DNA of 64,000 bases, taken from positions 1 through 64,000 of the forward strand of contig NZ_BCNO01000002.1 in NCBI RefSeq assembly GCF_001514535.1, given 5' to 3'. Positions 17,512 to 27,914 of this stretch are shown here, piece by piece (within the stretch, counting starts at the first letter, position 1; each line of letters opens with the position of its first letter). Origin of the DNA: Thermodesulfovibrio aggregans (GTDB taxonomy: Bacteria; Nitrospirota; Thermodesulfovibrionia; Thermodesulfovibrionales; Thermodesulfovibrionaceae). The notes under the pieces were generated by a model that was given only the letters and a program-made list of their open reading frames with translations, made no database searches and had not been told where the DNA came from. The position numbers were made by a program, and so were the translations under genes.

Positions 17512-18445
17512 TTATATATTTTCAACATAATTTTCAATAAAATACGAAACCTTTCTTACCACTTCATCTTTTACATGGACATTATCTTCCATAAAGGCTT
17601 TAGTTCCTAAAGATAAAATTATTTCATAACTTGGGAAATAATCCACATTTGGAAATTTCCTATATAGATGTTCTACAACCACTCTTAAAACGCTTTTTGA
17701 ATAACTATTACTTAGTACAGCGTCTGTGTTCGGTATAAAAGTTGTTTGAATAGGAACAGGTGATACTGTTAATAATATCTTTCTATTGCTTAAAATTTGA
17801 ATTGCTTTTTGTAAAAGTTCAATAGATTCAGAACAAGTCAGTCTTTTAAATATATACCTTTTGGGAAATTTTTTAATTTCTGATGGTTCTGGCATACGAT
17901 TTAAAAAAAGTCCAGATTCACTATCATACCAACATTCTATGTAACCAAGAGTTATAATAATTAAATCAGCATCTTTTATTTCTTCATATATTTTTTCTAT
18001 TTCTTTTCTTCTTTCCAATGCACGAGTAAATGTAACAGGAGAACCAGCTGGTAATAATAAATCAATAAATAAATCTTTTGATTTTTCAATAATAGCTTTT
18101 TCTCCAAAATCTAATTGTGAAAACGCATTCAAAATTCTCTGATAAATACAACCTGGGGTATATTCGTTCAACAATCCGTTAGGTCTATGAGACCATTCTT
18201 TCTTTTGGAACTTTAAATTTTAATGTTGGGAGATAAAATCCTTCGTAGGTTGTTAAAATTTCTTCTATATGTCTTGCAAAACAAGATCCAATTGTAAAAA
18301 CTTTTCCACGACTAATTTTAAATTTTGGATTAATATTCGGGAAAATAATGCCATTACTAAATCTTTTATTATCATTTTTTGAAGGGTATTTTCTGAATTT
18401 ATTTTTCAGTGCATTTGCTAAGGCTTTATCACTTTTGAATTGCAT
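17512..18445 (-). pseudogene. GSCFA domain protein, frameshifted
   Basis: Two adjacent frames make one protein of about 310 aa. The N-terminal frame carries the name-giving motif VFTIGSCFARHIEE. It ends at PKERMVS, and the other frame continues as WSHRPNGLLNEYTPGC, then LIIITLGYIECWYD and LLTVSPVPIQTTF, the SGNH-hydrolase-like blocks of the family. Deleting one A near 18195 (GAAAGAATGG to GAAGAATGG) restores PKEEWSHRPNG. Start is taken at 18445 because AAGGAGG lies 11 bases upstream and the FkbM gene stops 4 bases before. GSCFA proteins occur in polysaccharide loci; the exact reaction is unknown. Confidence 0.75.
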
Positions 18446-18449
18446 ATAA

Positions 18450-19319
18450 TTATTTACCTCCTTTAGGTTCACAAAAAAAATTCTGAACACTATTTATTTT
18501 TTCAGGTGCAGTAGAAATTCTGTTGTTTTTATCATCTATTATATAACATTGATAATTATAATATTCCAAAGTATTTTTGATAATATTATAAGTTTTTGGC
18601 CATAATTCTATAATAATATATGGTCTTAATTCTAAGATTTTTTTCATACCTTCAAATACTAAACACTCAGCTCCTTCAACATCAATCTTGACAGTATGGG
18701 GAATTTCTTTCACCTCTTCAATAAATTCATCCAATGAAACTGCGGAGATTAATTCCTCCTCTTTAAAAATTGGAATACCTTTATCTACCACTGAAGCTCC
18801 TGCATCAAGAATTCCCCCTCCTCTATAATTTTTAATTGTGAGAGAACAAGATTTATTCAATATAGCTTTATTTATAGGAATAATTCTTTTCTTTAATCTG
18901 TTTATCTCTATATTTAGAAGTAATCTTCCGTATGTTCTCCTAACTGGCTCGAAAGAATACACTTTAGCTGATGGATTTTTAACAGAAGCACTTAGAGAAT
19001 ATAAACCTGTGTAAGCACCAATATCATATATTATATCAGCCTCTTTGACCATCTCTAACCATAGTGCCATGCTCTTACGTTCATAACTTGAAGGACCATA
19101 CCAAAAATATGCCATAGCACTTAGATCATCATTTCCACTGAACATTACAAATTCAATATCTTGAATAACTATAGGAATAAAACCGTAGTAAGGAAATTTA
19201 TTTTTGTATTCATGGAATAATTGAGTAAACTGCCCAAATGTTTCTTTAGACTTTTCTCTGAATTCTTGAATTTTAGATAAAGCAATAAAATTTCTCTCTA
19301 ACAATTCTTGCAATGTCAT
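18450..19319 (-). CDS. FkbM-family methyltransferase
   Basis: This 289-aa SAM-dependent methyltransferase has DIIYDIGAYTGLYSLSA (SAM-binding motif I), VYSFEPVRRTYGRLLLNI (motif II) and HTVKIDVEGAECLVFEGM, the FkbM signature. Such enzymes O-methylate sugars in surface glycans, so it probably decorates the capsule. It starts in a 4-bp overlap with the beta-helix gene. Its final codons (GGK, GGAGGTAAA) double as the ribosome-binding site for the GSCFA gene downstream. Confidence 0.85.
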   Translation of the reverse strand: MTLQELLERNFIALSKIQEFREKSKETFGQFTQLFHEYKNKFPYYGFIPIVIQDIEFVMFSGNDDLSAMAYFWYGPSSYERKSMALWLEMVKEADIIYDIGAYTGLYSLSASVKNPSAKVYSFEPVRRTYGRLLLNIEINRLKKRIIPINKAILNKSCSLTIKNYRGGGILDAGASVVDKGIPIFKEEELISAVSLDEFIEEVKEIPHTVKIDVEGAECLVFEGMKKILELRPYIIIELWPKTYNIIKNTLEYYNYQCYIIDDKNNRISTAPEKINSVQNFFCEPKGGK

Positions 19320-20566
19320 TTTGCAACCTCTTTGTAAATTTCAATTTCATTCAAAATCATTTTCGTTATTGGATTTATACTTGAAAAGTTATTATCCTTA
19401 ATAATTAAATTTTTATTATTTAATCCCTGATAAATTCCAATACCAGGTGAACTAAATATATTATTGTTTATAAAGATATCATCCGAATTTTGAACTTTAA
19501 TAGAAATTCCACTTTTTGGTTTGTCTCGGTTAGGATAATGGAAAATATTATTCGTTATGATGACTTTCTCATTTCCATCTAATAGCATATGAATAAACTC
19601 TTTTCCTGTGGTGTAAAATAGGTTGTTATTAATCATAATGTATTTCTTTCCTTTGAGATAAAGACCTATTTTTTTAGCATTAATATGATTATTTGAAATA
19701 ACTCCCTCTGGCTCAATAGCTCTTGAATTTTCAATTTTTATTCCAATATTTACATCTACAAATTTCGAAGAGATTACTTGTATTCCCTCCGGACCTGGAT
19801 TAGTTTCTGATAGAACCTCAAGCCCTGTATCCATTGACCAACAAGCACTGTTTGCTACTTCTGGAGAATAGCATTCGCTGAGGACAAAACATTTCCCAGG
19901 AGATGGCTGTTCAACATTCGGTCCAAATGGCCCGGTTATAAATACATTGGAAATGAGAATACGCCAAGCACCTGTTACATTTATTGAAGTTTCGAAAACA
20001 TTTTTATCATTTGCATTTTCACCTCGTATTAAGAGATTTTTTAGAATAATACTTCTATTATGTCTATTACCACCTGGAGGTATCCAAATTTGAATACCAT
20101 TTCCTGAATTGATTTGGGCTGGAATTATTGTAAAATCTGAAATTTCTATAAGAATATCTCTTGTTAGAAAATTTGCTCTTATAAAGCCATTTGAAGCATA
20201 AATCTTTGTTTGCTCTATTCCTGAACCAATTATTTTTATGGCTTTCCATGAGAGAGAATCCTTAGTTTGTTGTATTACTATTGGGTTTCTAAGGTTTATA
20301 GATTTAGCTGGTAACTTTAAAATGACATTACTCTCAGAATCTAAAACTTTTTTCATGCAATTACTAATTTGAATGGATATATTAGAAATATTGATAGTTT
20401 GTAAATCTAAACTGTCTAAAGGTATAGTATTATCTTTAATTTCTATTTGTTGATTTTTTCCAAATTCACAATATATAGTTTTTGCTTCTAAAGTTAATGG
20501 ATTTAAAAAGGCTAAAATAATTAATAATATTGAATAAATTATTATCCTATTCATAGAACCACTCAT
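19316..20566 (-). CDS. Secreted right-handed beta-helix protein
   Basis: The 416-aa protein starts with a signal peptide (start MNRIIIYSILLIILAFL is likely the fifth residue of the frame). It then has repeated short coils of the form VIITNNIFHY, DDIFINNNIFSS and LIIKDNNFSS, typical of pectate-lyase-like parallel beta-helices. Proteins of this fold bind, cleave or epimerise acidic polysaccharides. No lyase catalytic set could be confirmed. Its place between the sulfotransferase and FkbM genes suggests a periplasmic role on the capsule, such as a lyase that trims the chain (inference). It overlaps its upstream neighbour by 20 bp. Confidence 0.7.
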   Translation of the reverse strand: MSGSMNRIIIYSILLIILAFLNPLTLEAKTIYCEFGKNQQIEIKDNTIPLDSLDLQTINISNISIQISNCMKKVLDSESNVILKLPAKSINLRNPIVIQQTKDSLSWKAIKIIGSGIEQTKIYASNGFIRANFLTRDILIEISDFTIIPAQINSGNGIQIWIPPGGNRHNRSIILKNLLIRGENANDKNVFETSINVTGAWRILISNVFITGPFGPNVEQPSPGKCFVLSECYSPEVANSACWSMDTGLEVLSETNPGPEGIQVISSKFVDVNIGIKIENSRAIEPEGVISNNHINAKKIGLYLKGKKYIMINNNLFYTTGKEFIHMLLDGNEKVIITNNIFHYPNRDKPKSGISIKVQNSDDIFINNNIFSSPGIGIYQGLNNKNLIIKDNNFSSINPITKMILNEIEIYKEVAK

Positions 20567-21320
20567 TTAATATACCTCCTAATTCTTGTGTAATAATTTT
20601 AATCTCTTCCTTTTTTAATTTAAATCTATATTCCAAAGCTATTTTCGCACTTATGTAATCTGCTCTTGTATGACGATATCTAAGGTTTCTTAATAATAGA
20701 TAATCCAAGTTAAATTCTAATCCCACAAATTCAAAAATTTTTTCAAGTGTTTTTCTACAATCAAAAGTTATCTCTTCAAGAGAAACAATCAAAAAATTTC
20801 CTTTAATTTCTTCTTTTTTTATTTTTTGATAATTTTCGTAAATTTTTAACCAATATTTTATGGATTTTGGCAAATTATTTTCTATAAAATCTTTAAAATT
20901 CACATTTTCCCCATACCTCTTATAGTTTGAATAAAAAAGAGCCCTCGGGTCTTTGTAGGTTAAGATGTATTTTCCATCTGGATAATTGGAAATACACTTT
21001 TCAATTCCCCAAGCATAACGTGGAGTTTTATCAAAAATTTCACAAGGTTTTTTAATAATTTGTGATTTTTCATAAAGTCTTTCGTAAAAATCTTGAAAAG
21101 AATCTGTATCACAGATGTAGTCTAGGTCCTCTTCCGTTAGACCCCACCCCGCAGGCATTTGATCTATAAAAGGTTTAAATGTTCTAAATTCTTTTGGTGT
21201 ATTACACAATAAAACACCCACCTCAAAACCACTATCCAATCCAGGGACTTGTCTAAATATATCTGACAACAGAGTGGTTCCTGAGTGTTCAACTCCACCA
21301 ATAACGAACTTTGGCATCAT
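20547..21320 (-). CDS. PAPS-dependent sulfotransferase
   Basis: The 257-aa protein has the 5'-phosphosulfate loop GGVEHSGTTLLSDIF at 8-22 and a 3'-phosphate-binding block LTYKDPRALFYSNYKRYG, the two signatures of cytosolic-type carbohydrate sulfotransferases. LIVSLEEIT and IFEFVGLEF match the C-terminal family pattern. The likely acceptor is a sugar of the capsule repeat unit or its lipid-linked precursor. CysC at 8123-8734 in the same island would supply PAPS. It is coupled by 4 bp to the large glycosyltransferase upstream. Substrate position is unknown. Confidence 0.85.
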   Translation of the reverse strand: MMPKFVIGGVEHSGTTLLSDIFRQVPGLDSGFEVGVLLCNTPKEFRTFKPFIDQMPAGWGLTEEDLDYICDTDSFQDFYERLYEKSQIIKKPCEIFDKTPRYAWGIEKCISNYPDGKYILTYKDPRALFYSNYKRYGENVNFKDFIENNLPKSIKYWLKIYENYQKIKKEEIKGNFLIVSLEEITFDCRKTLEKIFEFVGLEFNLDYLLLRNLRYRHTRADYISAKIALEYRFKLKKEEIKIITQELGGILNEWFYE

Positions 21321-24300
21321 AATTTAATAACCTCCCTGTAGACATTAACTATTTCTTTTGCCTGTTCTTCAGAAGTTCTTATTCCATTATATTCAAACAC
21401 TTTCTTGAAATAATCAGGATTTTCATCTATTTTTTTAATTATTTCTGCCAAATTATCTACTGTAGGTTCAACTATATAGCATCCCTCCTTACCGATAAAA
21501 TCATTAATACATCCTGTATTTTGAGATACTACTACAGCACATCCACATTTCATAGCCTCTCTTGGGGTTAATCCATAACTCTCTGGCCATATTGATGGAT
21601 GAAATAAAACATCAATTTTGCTATAGAATTTTTCAGGCATTTTATATCTATTTATCATTCCAGTAACTGTTACAGGAATATTCTCTATAAGTCCTAATTC
21701 TACATAATTTTCCAATTTACTGTAATCTATCAATAAAACCTCTATATTTTTGGGTTTTACTTTTCTTAACGCCTTTTCAAAAATATAATAACCTTTATGA
21801 ATTGCAAAAGCAGAAGAAAATCCTAATACAACTTTATCAGTATAATTGGTATTCTTTAGAATCCAATTTATTCTTGTGGAAATACCATTTGGAATAGCTT
21901 TAATCCAAGTAATTCCATTTTTTTTATAAATCTCTGCAAATTCTGGACTTGGAGCATATACGAAAGAAGCATTCTGTAAGATAGTTTTTAAGAAAGAAAT
22001 TCTCCCAACAGATTGAGTTAATGAAATCCCTTTTGGTAAACTTCTGGTTGAAAAAATATCAGGAAAACCTTCAGGATAAACATTGCCCTCATCATCTGTC
22101 AGAAACATCCAATCCGAAATCCACCAAGCATCATGAACAGTTATAATGTATGGAATTCCTTTCTCATAAGCGGCTTCTGCAATTGATGCAGTTAGTCTTT
22201 GAATAGCATGAAAGTGAACTAAATCTGGCTTTTCAATATCCAAAAATTTCATAAAAACTTTTTTCATTTCTTCATCATTATAAATCCAATCTATATTATC
22301 AGTCTTAAAATTTGGATTTACCTTGTAAACATTGGAATCGTTATATTTATAAATTTCTAATGAATATGGATTATTTTCGTTGGAATGGGGTTGTGTAGTA
22401 AAAACTACAAATTCGTAGTCATCAGGATAAAGCCTCTTAATGTCATAAAAATTATCCACTGCAACAACTGTACCTCCTCCTATCTCTTCTGGTGGGAAAT
22501 AGACATTAACAAGAGCTATTTTTTTCTTATTATTTGATTTTATTGTCGTAAGATTTTTATAGCTATCTTCCTCTATCTTTTGAATAATCTTTTGCAGATT
22601 CTGTCCCATATTATCTAAAGAATACTCTTTAAAAACTCTCTCATGAGCGTTTTTAGCTATCTCATATCTTAGCTCTGGATTTTCTATTAGCATTTTCATA
22701 TAGTTATAAAATTCATCAGAGTTTTTGGCTATAAATCCATCTATTCCATGCTTAACAATCTCTCTATATGTTTCAGTTGAACTTACAATAGAAGGTACAA
22801 AAACACATGCTGCTTCAACCCACTTAAGTTCGCTTTTACAGCCTTCAAATACACCATCATAAAGAACAGCAAGATTTATATCAGCAAAGGATAAAATTTT
22901 ATAATATTCTTTTAAATTTTTTGTAAACCCTAATAAAACAATTTTGTTTTCAAATTTGTTTATAAATTCTTGCGGTAATCTTAAATATCCACCAATCCAT
23001 AATTTAACATTATCATACTCTGTTAAAATTCTTTCTAAAGCTGGTAAAGCCAATTCACAGAAATCCTGATTATGAGATAAAGTTCCACTACCATAAAAGA
23101 TTATAATTTCTTTCTTTTGCTGAAAGTCTTTAAGGTTTTTTTTGACGATTAAATTATAATCATCAAGTGCATTTCTATGAATAAAACAGGTTTTTGAAAA
23201 AACCAATTCTTTTAATTTTTCACTGAGGGGAGTGGTTGAAGCTAATCCATATCTACAAAATCTTGCAATTACATTAAAAAGAATTGAACTAAAAATTAAT
23301 CCATGATACATTGGTAAATCTACGTAACCTCCAAAATTTTCAAGTAGTGGAGGATAATTGTCCAGATCAAATATCAGGTCATCTATCTCATAAATAGAGA
23401 CCTTACCTAATGCGTTGATGAAAGCTAAAAATTTTATTATTTCAATGGTTGGAGGTAATCTATAGAATATGAAAATGTCGTAGTCGAAAATATATTCAAA
23501 AATATTTTGTAACTTATCATATGGAATAACATCTACTTTAATATTCACTGTTTCAAACTGTTTGACTTTTTGCTCAATTCTGTATCTTTTACATTGAGGA
23601 AGATCCAAACTTCCAGCAATAATTAATACTTTATTTGTATTTTTTACATTTACTACAGGAGAATCCGAAAGTCCATATATTTTTTGGAAAGAGTTATATA
23701 TTTTTATAAAAGCTTCATATACCATTTCAAATAACATTTTTTTTGCTATAGTTTTTTCGTGTATTAGTTTTACAAACATAGAAGTTTCTTGTTGGACTTT
23801 ATTCCAGAAAGTATTTAAAATTTCTATTAATCTACTCTTGAAATAAAAAGAATAAAATGGAAATCTATCGTGTCCCTCAAGTAATAGTAATATAGCTTTT
23901 GATATGTTTTCCGGATCAAAACTATTTTTATACATTTTATATAAATTAAGATAGACCCAAAAGGTGACATCTTTATTTTTAGCCACTTTATAGTATTGAT
24001 TATCCACTTGTTTTAATTCAAAAGTTATGTTGCCTAATAATTCTAATGAATGAGGGAATTCATCAAAATATAAAGAATAAAAAAGAAACTTTTCAGCTAA
24101 AATAAAATCTTTATTAAGGAGTTTTTCATGTGCTAAAGTTTTATATAAGATGCTATTTAATCTATTTGAATCAAAAATAAATAAAGGAAGATTGGTTGAA
24201 ATAATTGTATTTAAAAGTTCATTACTATTTTTTATTTCAATGAACAATCCCCTTTTTTTATTTAACTCTAATATTGATTTCCATTCTTTGGTAATAAAGT

Positions 24301-25099
24301 TTTTCAATGTATTTATATCAAATGCTTTATAAACCGTTTTATTAATTCTCTTGACTTTCATCTTATGAGTTCCTAATATTAATTTATATTCTTCAACATA
24401 TGCTTTAACTTTAATTTCTTTTTTGTTTTCATATTTTGAGGGCTCTAAATCTATATCTATTGCAAATCCGTATTTACCGTCTCCAATGCCTGCATTTTTC
24501 AAATCCTCTCTGTAGTTATTTGCGTAGCCTTCTCCTAAAATATTTCCGTAATCGTCTAAAATTTGAACCTTCAATCTATTTTCAGGTTTAGCTTTATCCC
24601 ATACCCATCCACATGCAATAAAATCATTTGTAACTACATCAAAATTTCCTTCTATATCTTTTTTCTTAATTCTATTTAACATTTTTTCTCCTCCTATTTT
24701 TTGCAATCTCTTTATCACCATTCTTTTTATAAAAAAATCATTTCCAACTCCAATAATAGGCTTGATTTTTATATTTGAAGGAATATTTTTTAGATTAATT
24801 TCAACATCAAACCGACTATATTGATTTAAATTTAGTCTATAAATATCTGAATTGTCTTTGTATTCTATGAAAATATCAATTGCCATATTATTTAATGCAT
24901 ACAAAGGTGTTACTTTTAATAAATACTTTCCTTCCTTTAAATTACGTAACAAAATTCTTTTAAATTTTATGATATGTTTTTCATTATCTTTTGAGATACT
25001 CAATAATTTTGATAAATTTTTTTCATAAAAAACAATAGTATTCAAAAATGAAAATTTAAAAAGAAAAATTTTTAAATAAGTAAAAAAATTTCCTACCAT
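21317..25099 (-). CDS. Multidomain glycosyltransferase, 1260 aa
   Basis: The N-terminal 130 residues are a hydrophobic start plus beta-rich domain, followed near 145-240 by another beta domain (DFIACGWVWDKAKPENR). A helical segment runs to about 480. Then two GT-B units follow: residues about 490-830 with VSIYEIDDLIFDLDNYP and IIIFYGSGTLSHNQDF, and about 850-1260, a GT4 domain with FPPEEIGGGTVVAVDN, LVHFHAIQRL, KAIPNGIS and PESYGLTPREAMKCGCAVVVS. Two glycosyltransferases in one chain suggest synthesis of a disaccharide repeat. An internal ATG at 24682 has its own strong Shine-Dalgarno, so a shorter 1121-aa form may also be made. Confidence 0.8.
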   Translation of the reverse strand: MVGNFFTYLKIFLFKFSFLNTIVFYEKNLSKLLSISKDNEKHIIKFKRILLRNLKEGKYLLKVTPLYALNNMAIDIFIEYKDNSDIYRLNLNQYSRFDVEINLKNIPSNIKIKPIIGVGNDFFIKRMVIKRLQKIGGEKMLNRIKKKDIEGNFDVVTNDFIACGWVWDKAKPENRLKVQILDDYGNILGEGYANNYREDLKNAGIGDGKYGFAIDIDLEPSKYENKKEIKVKAYVEEYKLILGTHKMKVKRINKTVYKAFDINTLKNFITKEWKSILELNKKRGLFIEIKNSNELLNTIISTNLPLFIFDSNRLNSILYKTLAHEKLLNKDFILAEKFLFYSLYFDEFPHSLELLGNITFELKQVDNQYYKVAKNKDVTFWVYLNLYKMYKNSFDPENISKAILLLLEGHDRFPFYSFYFKSRLIEILNTFWNKVQQETSMFVKLIHEKTIAKKMLFEMVYEAFIKIYNSFQKIYGLSDSPVVNVKNTNKVLIIAGSLDLPQCKRYRIEQKVKQFETVNIKVDVIPYDKLQNIFEYIFDYDIFIFYRLPPTIEIIKFLAFINALGKVSIYEIDDLIFDLDNYPPLLENFGGYVDLPMYHGLIFSSILFNVIARFCRYGLASTTPLSEKLKELVFSKTCFIHRNALDDYNLIVKKNLKDFQQKKEIIIFYGSGTLSHNQDFCELALPALERILTEYDNVKLWIGGYLRLPQEFINKFENKIVLLGFTKNLKEYYKILSFADINLAVLYDGVFEGCKSELKWVEAACVFVPSIVSSTETYREIVKHGIDGFIAKNSDEFYNYMKMLIENPELRYEIAKNAHERVFKEYSLDNMGQNLQKIIQKIEEDSYKNLTTIKSNNKKKIALVNVYFPPEEIGGGTVVAVDNFYDIKRLYPDDYEFVVFTTQPHSNENNPYSLEIYKYNDSNVYKVNPNFKTDNIDWIYNDEEMKKVFMKFLDIEKPDLVHFHAIQRLTASIAEAAYEKGIPYIITVHDAWWISDWMFLTDDEGNVYPEGFPDIFSTRSLPKGISLTQSVGRISFLKTILQNASFVYAPSPEFAEIYKKNGITWIKAIPNGISTRINWILKNTNYTDKVVLGFSSAFAIHKGYYIFEKALRKVKPKNIEVLLIDYSKLENYVELGLIENIPVTVTGMINRYKMPEKFYSKIDVLFHPSIWPESYGLTPREAMKCGCAVVVSQNTGCINDFIGKEGCYIVEPTVDNLAEIIKKIDENPDYFKKVFEYNGIRTSEEQAKEIVNVYREVIKL

Positions 25100-26772
25100 G
25101 CTAACAATAAAACTCTCGCCGTTACCGCAATTTGATAGAGTATCTGTGTAATTCCTCTTACAATCTCTATGCTTTTTGCTTCAATCTTTGGTAGCACGAA
25201 TATTTCATCTCCAGGCTGTATTTTTGCTTTATCTCCATCCTCAAATTTTCCATTTTGATGCAAAACTACTATAACATTTTTGTTTGCTCTTTGTGTAAAA
25301 CCACCTGACTGCTCAATATAGTAGTCTATATCCTTATCTGGAGCATAAAGTATTGCATTTGGAAATCTAACCTCACCATGAACCATTACAACAGAGGTTT
25401 TCTCAGGTATTGTTATTACATCGCCATCTTCAAGCAAAGTGACTTTTGCTTCTTCTAATGAGCCTAATGTTATCTGACCCTTTGGTTCAATATTTTTTGC
25501 AAGGTCAATAAATTTCATGATCAGTTCTGCTTCCTTTGCCCTTAAATTGGCTTCTTCCTGTGTTTCTGATCTGCCTGTAAGTGCATAGTTTTGAAGCTGC
25601 TGAAGTGATGTAAGAAGCATCTCTTTCTGTCTCTGAGCAACTGATTTTCTAAAAAGTTGGATTGCCTCAAGATTTGACCTTACATTTGGCACAATCTTAG
25701 GTAAAACATCTTTCATTGTTGCTCCATAGGGAAGCACTAAAGCATGAGAACCCATATGAGCTCCTTCAACTCTAACAAGTATTGTTCCTGGATATCTATC
25801 TGAAAGAACTGTTACCTCATCTCCATTGTAAATTTTTACTTTCTCAAGCTCTGTAAGAGCATAATATTCAGTATATTTCTCCAATCCTTGCTTTCTTGTT
25901 ACTGTTAGATGAGTGGCTCCGGGCTTAGGTTTAGCAAGTGCCATAGCATTTTTTCCACTTATGTATTCTCCTTCAAACTCAAACTGAAAGGGGTTAAATA
26001 CCTCTCCAGTGACTGTGAAAGTGCTCTTTTTCGGTGCTACAAAAATAGTGTCTCCATCAACCATCTGAATGAGTTCCAGCTTTCCATTTAGTAAAAAATC
26101 ATAAAGATTGACCTTTTTTCTTATCTGTTGAGCCCTTAAAACAGTAATATCTATGAAACTCCCTCTCTGTGAGTCAACTCCTCCTGCTCTATCAAGGTAG
26201 TAAAGTACAGAGTTTGATGAAAGACCGCCATAAAGCCCTGGATTTTTTACAAAACCTGTAACAAATACTTTAACTGGTACTGCTGTTTCTAAGGAAGCAT
26301 AGACTCCTACTATGTTTTTGAATACTTTTCTCACTGCTGACTCAACTACACTGTTTAATTCTGCGTTTCTAACACCTAACATATAAACAGGTCCTACCTG
26401 AGGAATAAAGATATTACCCTGAGGGTCAACTGTGAGTGTACTTTCAAACTGAACTGCTCCCCACATTCTTATAGTGATTCTGTCTCCTATTGCTACTTGA
26501 TAGTCAGGATTAAAGCCTGTGTATTGCTCTGATGCAAATTTTCCTAAAAAGAGTTGCTCCCCAAATACGGTAATTTGTACTGGCTGTGGCGGCTGCGGAG
26601 GTTGAATTTGAGCAGGCTGTGGCGTAATTATTGGTTGTGCTTGAGTTTGTTGGGCTTGTTGAAAAGGTAAAATCTGCTGAACAGCTTGGACTGGCAAAGG
26701 CTGGGATGTCTGTTGCGCAAAAGCAGGACAGATTAATAAAAAAGTGATAAAAAACCATATAAAAATTTTCAT
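25093..26772 (-). CDS. kpsD: Polysaccharide export outer-membrane protein (OPX, KpsD-like)
   Basis: The 559-aa protein has a signal peptide (IWFFITFLLICPAFA), then a Gln/Pro-rich linker (residues 20-66), then the polysaccharide export domain YQVAIGDRITIRMWGAV with DPQGNIFIPQVGPVYM. Several SLBB-type beta-grasp repeats follow (FVTGFVKNPGLYGGLS, FTVTGEVFNPFQFEF, MVHGEVRFPNAILYA). This is the periplasmic/outer-membrane conduit for capsule. No lipobox cysteine follows the signal, as in KpsD and unlike Wza. Start overlaps the kpsE stop by 4 bp. Confidence 0.88.
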   Translation of the reverse strand: MKIFIWFFITFLLICPAFAQQTSQPLPVQAVQQILPFQQAQQTQAQPIITPQPAQIQPPQPPQPVQITVFGEQLFLGKFASEQYTGFNPDYQVAIGDRITIRMWGAVQFESTLTVDPQGNIFIPQVGPVYMLGVRNAELNSVVESAVRKVFKNIVGVYASLETAVPVKVFVTGFVKNPGLYGGLSSNSVLYYLDRAGGVDSQRGSFIDITVLRAQQIRKKVNLYDFLLNGKLELIQMVDGDTIFVAPKKSTFTVTGEVFNPFQFEFEGEYISGKNAMALAKPKPGATHLTVTRKQGLEKYTEYYALTELEKVKIYNGDEVTVLSDRYPGTILVRVEGAHMGSHALVLPYGATMKDVLPKIVPNVRSNLEAIQLFRKSVAQRQKEMLLTSLQQLQNYALTGRSETQEEANLRAKEAELIMKFIDLAKNIEPKGQITLGSLEEAKVTLLEDGDVITIPEKTSVVMVHGEVRFPNAILYAPDKDIDYYIEQSGGFTQRANKNVIVVLHQNGKFEDGDKAKIQPGDEIFVLPKIEAKSIEIVRGITQILYQIAVTARVLLLAW

Positions 26773-27914
26773 AGTCTATGCTCCTTGATAACTCCTATTA
26801 TAATTTTTAATATTCCATAGAAAATTAAAAGTAGCAAAGTTGCAAGAGCTAAATTATAAGTTTTCTTTGGATAAAGGGCTTCATCAGGCAAATTAGGTGA
26901 TGCTATAATTACAAGATTTTTTAGCTTTCTCGAGGCTTCCACCCTTGTTGTCTCAAGAGCACTGAGCGTTGCTTTATATACATCTGTTGAGAAATCAAGC
27001 TCAAGTTTATGATTAAGATACTCAGCAGCAATTTTGTTAAGTTTTGAGTCTCCTCCTCCAACAATTTTTGATTTTTCTATCTCTCTCTGTTCTTTTAAAG
27101 CTTTGATTTGGCTTTTTAATGCCTGCACCTGAAAAGAGTCTTCACTTAGATAGGTAAGCAAATTTTTAAGTTGAGCTTCCTGTGAGGCAAGCTGAGTTTC
27201 AAGTTGTGCAACAAGACTAACTGCTGCCTGTGCTTCCTGGGTAGGATCTATTACTTTGTAAGTGTTTTGAAATTTAATCAAGGTATTTTTTGCTGATTGC
27301 ATTTTTTGATTGGCATAGGAAAGCTCTTGCTCTATAAAATTCATCTGCTCCTTTGCTATTTTATGGGATACTCCATTTATGTATTTTTCACACTGCTCAA
27401 GTATTGCCTCATTTATTTTTTTTGCATCTTCAGGTGTGAAAGCATAAACTTTAATTGTAAGAATTGAGGATATATCATCATACTTCACATCCACAATATG
27501 TTTTTGATAGTATTTTAAAAATTCTTCATGAGTTGCATCAGAAGAAAGCCTTTGTACAAAATCTATTTTTTTATTTTGATAGATTTTTTTTAGACTGAGT
27601 TTCCTTTCAAGATAATCAAGCATGTCATAAGAAAGTATGTACTCTTGAAAATACATAGCATCTTCTCTTACTGTAGGATTTCCGAAAGAAAAGAGGCTTA
27701 AATTAAATGAAGTGGGTTGCTGTCCTGTTTCTTTTATTGTAATTTTTGACTCACTTATGAATTTGTCTGAGGCTATAAGAACATAATAAAAAGTAAGAAT
27801 AGAAATTGGAAAAACTACTATAGAAATGAAAAGATAATGTTTTTTTAAAAACTCTTTTTTATCAATCTGTTTTAGCCAGTTCTGGAATTGCTGTAGTCTT
27901 TGAGATATCTGCAT
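26769..27914 (-). CDS. kpsE: Capsule export inner-membrane protein (KpsE, PCP family)
   Basis: About 381 aa, with a membrane helix near the N-terminus (YLFISIVVFPISILTFYYVLI) and one at the C-terminus (YNLALATLLLLIFYGILKII), separated by a long periplasmic coiled coil rich in Gln, Glu and Lys. This is the polysaccharide co-polymerase layout of KpsE, which links the ABC exporter to KpsD. Start is placed at 27914 (MQISQRLQQF) because AAGGAGG precedes it; the longer frame from 27986 lacks one. The start lies 53 bp inside the kpsT gene. Confidence 0.85.
   Translation of the reverse strand: MQISQRLQQFQNWLKQIDKKEFLKKHYLFISIVVFPISILTFYYVLIASDKFISESKITIKETGQQPTSFNLSLFSFGNPTVREDAMYFQEYILSYDMLDYLERKLSLKKIYQNKKIDFVQRLSSDATHEEFLKYYQKHIVDVKYDDISSILTIKVYAFTPEDAKKINEAILEQCEKYINGVSHKIAKEQMNFIEQELSYANQKMQSAKNTLIKFQNTYKVIDPTQEAQAAVSLVAQLETQLASQEAQLKNLLTYLSEDSFQVQALKSQIKALKEQREIEKSKIVGGGDSKLNKIAAEYLNHKLELDFSTDVYKATLSALETTRVEASRKLKNLVIIASPNLPDEALYPKKTYNLALATLLLLIFYGILKIIIGVIKEHRL

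Noticed and set aside
18185-18205. Programmed frameshift in the GSCFA gene
   Set aside because: Only a short AAA run at the break and no stimulatory element; treated as mutation.
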